From DATEPR01 sp036503065 (GTDB taxonomy: Bacteria > Actinomycetota > Actinomycetes > Mycobacteriales > Pseudonocardiaceae): DNA of 22,982 nucleotides. Position numbers and translations under genes: made by a program. Below, one piece after another: positions 14,244 through 21,792 of this stretch. The DNA lies in assembly GCA_036503065.1 (NCBI GenBank), contig DASXXM010000442.1, positions 1-22,982 of the forward strand. The letters are read 5' to 3'. The notes under the pieces are model-generated. The model saw only the letters and a program-made list of their open reading frames with translations. It ran no database searches and was not told the origin of the DNA. The stretch's first letter is position 1; every line of letters begins with the position of its first letter.

Positions 14244-16658
14244 CTACACCGGCACGTCCACCCGCAACCGGAAGCGGCCGTCCGCGTCAAGTCCGGTGTG
14301 TAGTTCGCCACCGAGTTTGGTCACCCGGTAGGACAGGTTGCGGATGCCGCTGCCGGCCGCCGCGGCCGTGCCGTTGACGGTGGCCGCGGGGAGCGGTTCT
14401 GCGCTGCCGACGCCGTCGTTGACGATGTCGAGGCTGACCTCGCCGTCGACCTGCCGGATGACGATGTCGCAGTGTTCGGCCCTGCAGTGCCGCAACACGT
14501 TGGTGACACCTTCGCGGAGCACCACGGCTAACACCGTTCGGACCAGTACCGGCAGTTCTGTGTACTGGACGTCCATGCGAACCCGCACGTCAGCGGCGGT
14601 GAGGACGGACTCGGCGGAGCGGTATTCGTCGTCGAGGGAGAGTTCGCGGTAGCTGCTGGCCACCGAGCGGACGTCGGCGAGTGCCTGTCTGGCCAGGCCG
14701 AGGATCTCGACCAGTTCTTCGGCTGCTTTGTCCGGGTCGATGTCCATCAGTCGTAGGGTCAGCTCGTTCTTGAGTGTCATTGCGGAGAGGCTCAGGCCGA
14801 GTAGGTCGTGCAGGTCGCGGGCGAACCGTAGTCGTTCTTCGGAGATCGCCATCTTGGCCAGCTGGGTTCTTGTCTCGGTCAGTTCGGCGATCAGCCTGGT
14901 CAGCGACGTCACGCCGAACACGACCAGGCTGGTGATCAGCACCGTCGCGGCGTTGAAGACGATGTCAAGGGGCATCCCGGTGGTGACCGCGTGGACCGCG
15001 ACCACCGAGCCGACGACCGCGACGAACACCGTCCAGCCCAGCAACGGTGACAGCAGCAGTGGCGCGGTGCCGGCCAGGAAGCCGGGTTGGCTGATCCAGG
15101 CCGGCCCGAGTTGGATCAGTGGCAGGTAGATCAGGGCTGCCTGGACGAACAGCAGTGCGTAGGTCAGTCCGGATCTGGGTCTGCTGCTGACTCGGTTGAA
15201 GTAGGCCAGTTGCAGTATCACCAATGCGACCATGAAGCCGATCCCGGAGGCGCGCTTCACCGGGTCCGTGGTCAGCATCATCATGTGGACGACCGCGACC
15301 AACCCGAGGCCGGCGAAGAGAAGGATGATCAACCGGGACGTCGAGCGTGCGTGGATGGGTGACGTGGTCCGTTCCCGGCTACTGGCGATCGGCTCGCTGT
15401 ACACCGCCGTCGGTCGGGCGCCGGCGCCGGGTCTCCCGCCGGGTTGCTCGTCCGGGTTGTCGTGTTGATCGTCGGGTTCGAACCGCTCGCTCGTCAGTGG
15501 GATGGTGACGTGCAGCCGGAAGCGGCCGTCCGGTTCCAGACCGGCGCTCGTGTGGCCGCTGAGCTCGGCTACTCGGCTGGACAGGTTGCGAATGCCGCTG
15601 CCGCCGTCCACGTCCGGTTCGTTGTCGTCGTCATCGCTGACGCCGTCGTTGACGATGTCCAGGGTCACTTCGCCTGCGGCCTGGTGGACGACGATTTCGC
15701 AGCGTTCGGCTTTGCTGTGCCGCAGCACGTTCGTGACGCCCTCGCGTAGCACGGTGCCGAGCGTGGTGCGTACGGGTACCGGCAGCTCCTGGTAGTTCAG
15801 TTCCACGTGTGCGTCGATGTTGGACGCGGCCAGTACGGATTTGGCCGACCAGGCTTCTTGTTCCAGTGAGAGGTCCTGGTAGCCCTTGGCTACGGAGCGT
15901 ACGTCGGCGAGTGCTCGCCGGGCGACGTCGAGGATCTCGGTGACTTCTTGTTTGGCGCGTTCGGGATAGGCGTGGACGAGGCGGTGTGCGAGCTCGCCCT
16001 TGAGCGTGATGGCTGACAGTGAGAGGCCGAGCAGGTCGTGCAGGTCGCGTGCGAAGCGCAGGCGTTCGTCGGCCACCGCGAGTTGGGCCAGTTCGTTGCG
16101 GGCCGTGTGCAGTTCGCCGACCAGACCGGCCAGGCGGGACAGGAGGTACACGTTCACGCCGAGCACCGCCGTACCTACGCCGGTGTACGCGACCGTGAGC
16201 GCCGAATGCGTGTAGAACGTGTCCAGCCATGTGGTGGTCGCCACCACTGCGGCGAACACGGGCCACGCGGCCACAGTGGGCAGCACCAGTAGCACCGAGC
16301 CGGCGAAGAAGGTCTGCTGGGCAATCCAGTACGAGCCGAACCACTGGAACGGCAGGAAGGCCAGCACTCCCAATACGGCCACCAGTGCGTAGGAGCGTGG
16401 CGACGGCACCCACGAGCCGGGGCGGCTGAAGTAGGCCACCTGGATGTAGACCGTGATGGCCAGCAGCGCGAACGCGAGCGCGATACGCCATGCTCCTGCG
16501 CTGGACTGCCATATCCCCAACAGCTCGACCGCGCCGTCCGCACAGAACACGACCGCGACCACCGCGCGGACGACAGTCCAAGCCAGTCTTGGCTTTTGGT
16601 CGATGCCGGGCGTGGCCACGGCATCGAATGATTCGACTACGTTCGCAGAAGACGACAT
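14244..16658 (-). CDS. Tandem-fused membrane histidine kinase (two complete kinases in one protein)
   Basis: 804 residues from ATG 16656-16658 (a G-rich ribosome-binding site follows an 87-base gap after the SagB-type gene). Two kinase units are joined in frame. Unit 1 has about five membrane helices (25-175), phosphoacceptor His207 in RFARDLHDLLGLSLSA, N-box LREGVTNVLRHSKAERC (304-320) and G-box GGSGIRNLSSRV (352-363). A Pro/Asp-rich linker (about 388-440) follows. Unit 2 repeats the plan: helices 442-590, His617, N-box 714-730 and G-box GSGIRNLSYRV (769-779). Both look catalytically complete HisKA_3/HATPase_c units, though they differ in the membrane part, so they may sense different things or form a built-in dimer. 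The likely partner is the response regulator at 13041. A third, broken copy follows on the same strand. Confidence 0.93.
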   Translation of the reverse strand: MSSSANVVESFDAVATPGIDQKPRLAWTVVRAVVAVVFCADGAVELLGIWQSSAGAWRIALAFALLAITVYIQVAYFSRPGSWVPSPRSYALVAVLGVLAFLPFQWFGSYWIAQQTFFAGSVLLVLPTVAAWPVFAAVVATTTWLDTFYTHSALTVAYTGVGTAVLGVNVYLLSRLAGLVGELHTARNELAQLAVADERLRFARDLHDLLGLSLSAITLKGELAHRLVHAYPERAKQEVTEILDVARRALADVRSVAKGYQDLSLEQEAWSAKSVLAASNIDAHVELNYQELPVPVRTTLGTVLREGVTNVLRHSKAERCEIVVHQAAGEVTLDIVNDGVSDDDDNEPDVDGGSGIRNLSSRVAELSGHTSAGLEPDGRFRLHVTIPLTSERFEPDDQHDNPDEQPGGRPGAGARPTAVYSEPIASSRERTTSPIHARSTSRLIILLFAGLGLVAVVHMMMLTTDPVKRASGIGFMVALVILQLAYFNRVSSRPRSGLTYALLFVQAALIYLPLIQLGPAWISQPGFLAGTAPLLLSPLLGWTVFVAVVGSVVAVHAVTTGMPLDIVFNAATVLITSLVVFGVTSLTRLIAELTETRTQLAKMAISEERLRFARDLHDLLGLSLSAMTLKNELTLRLMDIDPDKAAEELVEILGLARQALADVRSVASSYRELSLDDEYRSAESVLTAADVRVRMDVQYTELPVLVRTVLAVVLREGVTNVLRHCRAEHCDIVIRQVDGEVSLDIVNDGVGSAEPLPAATVNGTAAAAGSGIRNLSYRVTKLGGELHTGLDADGRFRLRVDVPV

Positions 16659-16745
16659 AACCGTCCCCCCAGCCGTTCGTCAGTCAACCCCGAGCGTGCC
16701 CACCCAGCAGCGATGCTAGCAGGGAAATCTCCGGTCGAAGTAACC

Positions 16746-18251
16746 TTAGCCAACAAGGAATTCACCAACTCCCACCTCGCCGGGCCAGCCCAGCTGCAGC
16801 GCGCTGTCCAGCACGTCGCCGGGATCGACCGCGGGTGCGCAGGCCGCGAGGCCCATCGCGTTGGCCACCATGCACAGTGTCTGTTGCAACGCACCAACGT
16901 GCGCGAGCGTCAGCGAGTAGCCGATCCCGCCGTACATCCAGGAAAATCGCGCCACCCGTGCGGTCATCGTGATCAGGATGGGTGGCTGTACGGGTGATCT
17001 GGCGGCCACCCGGGCACTGTCCAACAGTTCATCGAGCTCCAGTTCCGAGTCGTTGACGAGCGTGAGGGCATGGAACTCCGGGTCGTAGTGGTACGTCCCG
17101 CGCGGCAGGTCCGCGCAGTTGTGCACGCTGACATAGAGTTCCAGTTCGTAGAGCCCGTAGATGCTCAGATAGGGACGGTCCGACACGTCGTAGCTCACTT
17201 CGGTGCCGACGGACTCCGATGACACGGAACGGATCCGCGCGGCACGGAACAGAAGCTCGCCGAGCTGCTCGGCGGTAAGCTGGCGGTCCGTCAGGTCGGC
17301 GCTCGTTCTGGTGTTCTCCAGCACCGCGGTCAGTGGCGGGTCCGACTTGATGAGATCGACGATCCTGGGCCGGTACAACTGAAAGCGCCGGCCCGACCGC
17401 ATCGGCTTCACCAGTTCCGGCGAGGGATGCGTGTCCGCGTGCGGGAACACCGCGCCGGTCTGGCCGCCGTAGCGGCCCATCCTGCTGCGCGAGTGGAACA
17501 ACAGGTCGTGGTACGACCACCGGGTCAGCGTCGGGTCGTCGTCCTCGGCGAAGCGGGCCACCGGCGGGTGGCCGACCCGGTCGCCGACCAACACGATTCC
17601 CGTGCCCACCAGGTAACCCATGATGTCGGCGACCACCTCCGGCGCCACCGCAAGCACGTCGGCGACCGCGTCGATCGTCGTCGCGTCGCTCAACGCGATG
17701 ACCACCCTGGACGCCAGGTGCCGGTGCAGCACGACGTGGTACTGGGACAGCGGGGACTCCACCATCAGTTCGCCGCCGCTGGCGCGGATGGCGGCGAAGC
17801 GGGACAGTCGCAGGGGTCGGGACGGATCGACGTCGGCCGGGTGGAAGGATGCGTGTGGCGTGATCGGCACCGCGGACAGCAGCGGGGCGTCCCCATCGGA
17901 CAGGCCGAGCGAGCGGACCACCGAGCCGCTCAGCAGATCCAGTACCCGCAACAGGTTCGGCCATGCCGGCCGATCGTCAATATTGTCCAGACCATTTATG
18001 CTGTCCGTGTTGCCGGCGTGTCCGTTACCGGAATGTCCGACGGCCAGCACGTTCCCCAGCGAGACCGGGCCCAGCGTCATGCGGCGCAACGACTCCCGCA
18101 CGGTCTCGTCCGCGCCGTCGACCCTGATCTCCGCCCATCTGGTGACCGCGACCAGTTCGTCGTGACCGGGGCCGTCCTCGACGAGGACGTCCTCACGAAG
18201 CGACCACAGCTCTATTCGCGCGGTGGTGGGGGATGGAAGGTCGTTGGGCAC
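16746..18251 (-). CDS. SagB-type FMN dehydrogenase (azoline oxidase family) with altered key residues
   Basis: 501 residues from GTG 18249-18251 (GGGAG about 9 bases upstream), 27 bases after the YcaO gene stop, so in the same operon. In LAP/TOMM pathways this family oxidises thiazolines and oxazolines to azoles with FMN. The N-terminal part (to about 240) is the usual helical or winged-helix extension. The mid-region WSYHDLLFHSRSRMGR and the nitroreductase-like C-terminal part with YELELYVSVHNC, GTYHYDPEFHAL, VGALQQTLCMVANAMGLAACA and VGEFLVG fit SagB proteins well. Two deviations stand out: the FMN-binding SGGALYE-like segment reads SIYGLYE (363-369), and the catalytic Lys-Tyr of WKYxxxAY reads Met439-Tyr440 in RFSWMYGGIGY. 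It may therefore be inactive, structural, or specialised. Confidence 0.9.
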   Translation of the reverse strand: MPNDLPSPTTARIELWSLREDVLVEDGPGHDELVAVTRWAEIRVDGADETVRESLRRMTLGPVSLGNVLAVGHSGNGHAGNTDSINGLDNIDDRPAWPNLLRVLDLLSGSVVRSLGLSDGDAPLLSAVPITPHASFHPADVDPSRPLRLSRFAAIRASGGELMVESPLSQYHVVLHRHLASRVVIALSDATTIDAVADVLAVAPEVVADIMGYLVGTGIVLVGDRVGHPPVARFAEDDDPTLTRWSYHDLLFHSRSRMGRYGGQTGAVFPHADTHPSPELVKPMRSGRRFQLYRPRIVDLIKSDPPLTAVLENTRTSADLTDRQLTAEQLGELLFRAARIRSVSSESVGTEVSYDVSDRPYLSIYGLYELELYVSVHNCADLPRGTYHYDPEFHALTLVNDSELELDELLDSARVAARSPVQPPILITMTARVARFSWMYGGIGYSLTLAHVGALQQTLCMVANAMGLAACAPAVDPGDVLDSALQLGWPGEVGVGEFLVG

Positions 18252-18278
18252 CGTCCTGCTCCCTGTGGTGACGGAGGC

Positions 18279-20606
18279 TCAGAGAAAGATGGGGAACGGA
18301 TTGAGGTCGTCGTAGTCGATCGGGGTCGCCCGTCTGCCGAGGCGGACCGGCACGTCGTAGAGCCGACCCGGCGCGAACCGGGCCCAGAAGTGGCGCAGGC
18401 CGGGCACGATCACCTTGACCACCGGCAGGCCGGCGTCCGGCCGCGTCTGGTCCAGCACGAGCACCTCCATGCCCTGCGCTTCCATCCTGTGTCGCAGCAG
18501 TGTTACTTCGGCGTGGATGTCCTGGTGGCGGGTGTACGTGTAGCCGGCAGGCGTGCGCGGGCGCTGCGCCGGGTCGGGTGCCAGGTACGGGTGGCCGGCC
18601 AGGGTCGCCTCGCGCCACCACCGCGCGAAATCCGGGTCGTGGCGCTCGATCGAGCTGGTGTCCTTGGTGAATCCGGCCAGCGGCGGCACCATCTGGTTCA
18701 GCTCGGTCAGCGCGCGCCGCAGTGCGAGCCTCGGGTCCAGGTGCGCGCCGAAGCCGAAGATCAGCTCCTCGCGCTCCTGGTCGGTGCGCCGGGACACCGC
18801 GACCATGGTGGGCACCAGCAGATCCGCGGTCAGGTCGAGCACCCACACCTCGCGGTGCAGTGCCGCGTACACGTCCCGCAACTCGTCGACCCACGAGTCA
18901 CCGAAGGAGTCCAGGTCCACGGCGGGCATCGGCGTGCGGTTGTACCACCACAGCGCCACCCCGTCCCGCTCGACGAGTTCGAGCATCCCCTGCAGCACGG
19001 CGTCCTCGAGGCAGCCGCCTGCGGCGTTGCCGTTGGAGTCGGCGAGCAGCATGCGGCCACCGCGCTCCGCGGGCGTGCCGAAGTACAGCATGCTGGTGGG
19101 CAACAGGCGCTGGCGCTGCTCGGTCAGCGACCAGACCGGCGTCCAGTCGAGTTCGGCGTCCGGGTCGAACTCCCTGGCGACCCACTGGAACGGCGAGTGC
19201 GCCGCGTTCCACTGTAAGCGGTTACGGTACTGGCGTTCATGGAACAACTGGCAGGCATTGGGATGAATCGCTCGTTCGCCCAGTGAGCGAAGGCTGCCGA
19301 GGACGGTCTCCTCGTCACCGTGGAAGTTGCCCGAGTACCGCTCGATCGCCTCGCACATCGCGCCGACCTCGGCCTGGATCGCGGTGACGCCCTTGCCGCC
19401 GTTCTCCTGTCGCAGCACCGCCTTGAACGTGTCCAGGTCCTGTCCGCGGGCGGCGAGGTTCGCGCCGGACCGGAAGGCGTTGAAGAACGCGGGCCCACGG
19501 TCGTCCCTGCGGATCTCCTTGATGATGCCGGTGACCGGACTGATCAGGTGCTGGTAGCGGTCGCGCATCTGTTCCGGGGACAACGCGCGGTGCCCGCCGC
19601 CGCCGTCGGCCACCTTCTCCCGCGACACCAGCAACACCGGCCGACGCGTCTGCTGCCGCATCAGGCTCGGTTCGCCACAGTTGGCGCACTGCGGCGCGGC
19701 GCGGAAGTCGTGGCGCTTGCCGGCCAGATCGAGACTGTCGAACGTCCAGACGGCGCTCTGCTGCGGATGCCGGAGACCGGCCAGCCATTTGGTCGCCTCC
19801 AGCGCGACCAGATGCAGTGCGGTGGCACGTAACGCGGGCACGCTCACCGCGGGGAAGCTGGCAGGCCCCCGGCGGCCCAGTGCCGTCTGCGCATGCGATT
19901 CCGCCGTGCGGTGCAGCCACAGCCTGCCCTGCAGGCAGTGCCAGCAACCCGGTCCGGGCGGCTGGAACACCGGGCCCACCCACACCGTCGCGCCGGTCGG
20001 CTTGGCCAACAGCCACGGCCGCCCCGCGTCCCGGTGCGCCGCGTCCACCGTGGCGAGGCCGGGGTTGAGGTAGTCGTCGCACAGCACGACGGACAGGTCG
20101 GCCGTTGGGCTCGACCGGGTGTAATCGGTTTCAACGATGGTGCGTAGTCCGGCCGCACGCAGCGCGTTCGCGGCCGCGTCGGCGTTGACGGCACCGATCG
20201 TGTGCAGGCCGATCGTGCCCTGCGCGGTCCGCAGGGCGGCGCTGGTCGCGTCGACACCCGCGCCTTCCCAGTAGGCCAGCGCGGCCTCGTCCGGTGCCGC
20301 CACGTCGTTGCCGCGCATGGCCACCACGCCGGCATCCATCAGCCGCCCGACGACCATCGCGACCTGTTCCGCGGACATCCCGGCCGGGATGTCCCGCAGC
20401 AGCCCCGGCACGTCCCGGGAACCGTCCAGCAGCGGTGCCACCGCGGACACGGCCGCACCGTTCAACACCCGCATCCCCCGTTCGGAGAACAGGTACACCC
20501 GCTCGCCGTCGGAGACCTCGACCCGCAGGTGTCGTTTGAAGCCCATCCGCGGCGTGGTCGCGCCTTCGGGCTCGTACTCTGGATGCCCAGACATGGCCGG
20601 CTGCAT
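18279..20606 (-). CDS. Fused TOMM cyclodehydratase (leader-binding/E1-like + YcaO)
   Basis: 775 residues from ATG 20604-20606 (GGGGAGGG about 5 bases upstream). It converts Cys, Ser and Thr of a precursor peptide to azolines using ATP. Residues about 20-95 form a PqqD-like leader-recognition element (KRHLRVEVSDGERVYLFSE). About 110-320 is the E1-like (ocin-ThiF) part with a zinc tetrad, Cys221/Cys224 in CWHC and Cys307/Cys310 in CANC. About 350-775 is the YcaO domain with ATP/Mg motifs GKGVTAIQAEVGAMCEAIERYSG (glutamates 419 and 422) and SNGNAAGGCLEDAVLQGMLELVERD. It ends in NPFPIFL, a form of the Pro-rich C-terminus needed for catalysis. The C-D fusion resembles the cyanobactin/LAP type. All key residues I can check are present, so it is expected to be active. 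The likely substrate is the peptide at 12039. A 165-base gap separates it from the AhpD-like gene upstream. Confidence 0.96.
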   Translation of the reverse strand: MQPAMSGHPEYEPEGATTPRMGFKRHLRVEVSDGERVYLFSERGMRVLNGAAVSAVAPLLDGSRDVPGLLRDIPAGMSAEQVAMVVGRLMDAGVVAMRGNDVAAPDEAALAYWEGAGVDATSAALRTAQGTIGLHTIGAVNADAAANALRAAGLRTIVETDYTRSSPTADLSVVLCDDYLNPGLATVDAAHRDAGRPWLLAKPTGATVWVGPVFQPPGPGCWHCLQGRLWLHRTAESHAQTALGRRGPASFPAVSVPALRATALHLVALEATKWLAGLRHPQQSAVWTFDSLDLAGKRHDFRAAPQCANCGEPSLMRQQTRRPVLLVSREKVADGGGGHRALSPEQMRDRYQHLISPVTGIIKEIRRDDRGPAFFNAFRSGANLAARGQDLDTFKAVLRQENGGKGVTAIQAEVGAMCEAIERYSGNFHGDEETVLGSLRSLGERAIHPNACQLFHERQYRNRLQWNAAHSPFQWVAREFDPDAELDWTPVWSLTEQRQRLLPTSMLYFGTPAERGGRMLLADSNGNAAGGCLEDAVLQGMLELVERDGVALWWYNRTPMPAVDLDSFGDSWVDELRDVYAALHREVWVLDLTADLLVPTMVAVSRRTDQEREELIFGFGAHLDPRLALRRALTELNQMVPPLAGFTKDTSSIERHDPDFARWWREATLAGHPYLAPDPAQRPRTPAGYTYTRHQDIHAEVTLLRHRMEAQGMEVLVLDQTRPDAGLPVVKVIVPGLRHFWARFAPGRLYDVPVRLGRRATPIDYDDLNPFPIFL

Positions 20607-20771
20607 CGCACCCTCCCCAGGTAGGCGGTGACACCCGCGGTTAGGGCAGATCTTCGACGAGCACGGCCGACATGACCAGTGCTGCTGTCATGGTCGGACA
20701 CCTGCGTTTTTCATAGTCGTCCGCCCGGGATTGCGGCCGATCGGCGGATGGCGCGCGGATCGCCGATGCGC

Positions 20772-21317
20772 CTACCCGTCCATGAGTGCCGCCAGGCCGA
20801 GGTAGCCGACGTCGCGCAGGCGGGTGCCGGACAGGGCGAAGTACGTGTCGTCCGCCTTGATGCCGAGGCCGTTGACCATTCGATTCATGAAGTTGAACAG
20901 CGCGCACACGATGACGGCGTCGTGCAGCGCCCGCTCGTCCCAGCCAGCGGCCAGCACCGCGGCCGCGTCCGACTCGGTCAGCCGCGACAGCGACGTGGTC
21001 AACTTGCCGACGTAGCGCAGCACGGCTCGCATCCGGTCGTCGATCGGCGCCGTGTCCAGATCGGCCAGCAACGCCTCCAGCAGACCCGGCGGGACGCCGA
21101 ACGCCTCCGCGGTGGCCGTGTGCACGCCGTGGCAGTAGCCGCACTCGTTGACGCCGGACACGTAGGCCGCGATGAGTTCCCGTTCCGCGACGGTGAACGG
21201 CGACGGGCCGCGCATGACGAGTTCGTGGTAGTCCAGCAGTGGCCGCGCGGTGTCCGGGTAGGCGCGGAACACCTGGAGCAGCATGGCGTCGTCAGGCAGT
21301 GACTTCAGATACGGCAC
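20772..21317 (-). CDS. AhpD-like / carboxymuconolactone decarboxylase-family protein
   Basis: 181 residues from GTG 21315-21317, with AGGAG about 7 bases upstream; its start lies inside the end of the preceding gene (26-base overlap). The redox motif ExCxxCxxxH is intact: Glu58-Cys59-Gly-Tyr-Cys62 and His66 in NECGYCHGVH, within a typical all-helical AhpD fold (FTVAERELIAAYVSGVNECGYC). Such peroxidase-related proteins reduce peroxides or act as thiol redox helpers. In a RiPP operon this one might handle peroxide produced by the FMN or FAD enzymes, or protect the Cys-containing precursor (inference). Length and motifs are normal. Confidence 0.92.
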   Translation of the reverse strand: MPYLKSLPDDAMLLQVFRAYPDTARPLLDYHELVMRGPSPFTVAERELIAAYVSGVNECGYCHGVHTATAEAFGVPPGLLEALLADLDTAPIDDRMRAVLRYVGKLTTSLSRLTESDAAAVLAAGWDERALHDAVIVCALFNFMNRMVNGLGIKADDTYFALSGTRLRDVGYLGLAALMDG

Positions 21318-21792
21318 GGTTCTTCTCCTGTCGGCTCGTGGCCCGTTGTTTCCGTTGTGTTAACGGAAAATGCGCGGCCAGTTCGTCGATTCCGTCGTGG
21401 CGCAGCCAGCACGCGGCGAGGTACGCCCGACCGGCCGGGCCGAGCGCGCCGATGTCGGCGGCGTCCACGACCCGCACGGCCGCCGCCCACGCCTGCCGCA
21501 CCGAGCCGGACACCGACGCGCCGTGGCCGGCCGCGCCCAGTGCCGGCCGGACCGTGTGCCACCGTCGGGCGCCGATCCGCTGCGCCACATCGACAGTCAG
21601 TTCGCCGCCGCCGTGACGGAGCTGGTCGACCAACAGCGTCACCATGGTCGGGTCGTCGCCGAGGCTCGCAATGCCGAGCCCGGCCAGCAGCCGGTCGGTG
21701 TCCAGGCCGGCCAGGATCACGCCGGTCTCGGTCGACGCGGGCTGGTCGACCGCGGGCAGTACGAACGCGGAATCTGTTTCGTGGTCACGCAT
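21292..21792 (-). CDS. Hypothetical protein between flavoprotein and AhpD genes
   Basis: 166 residues from ATG 21790-21792. The start overlaps the end of the flavoprotein gene by 8 bases and its end overlaps the AhpD-like start by 26 bases, so all three are coupled. I do not recognise it. It is helical and Ala-rich with no membrane segment. Features are DTDRLLAGLGIAS, a stretch around VAQRIGARRWHTVRPALG, and AGRAYLAACWLRHDGIDELAAHF. The last 20 residues are basic and polar. The tight packing suggests it forms a complex with, or is needed in fixed ratio to, the flavoprotein or AhpD-like protein. Confidence 0.75.
   Translation of the reverse strand: MRDHETDSAFVLPAVDQPASTETGVILAGLDTDRLLAGLGIASLGDDPTMVTLLVDQLRHGGGELTVDVAQRIGARRWHTVRPALGAAGHGASVSGSVRQAWAAAVRVVDAADIGALGPAGRAYLAACWLRHDGIDELAAHFPLTQRKQRATSRQEKNRAVSEVTA

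Noticed and set aside
17427..19217. Long plus-strand open frame (596 residues) opposite the SagB-type and YcaO genes
   Set aside because: It spans two recognised genes on the other strand and has the same low-complexity Arg/Val/His/Gln composition.
20641..20691. 16-residue frame MTAALVMSAVLVEDLP between the AhpD-like and YcaO genes
   Set aside because: Only a weak ribosome-binding site, and too short and hydrophobic to call a precursor; nothing in it to modify except one Ser and one Thr.
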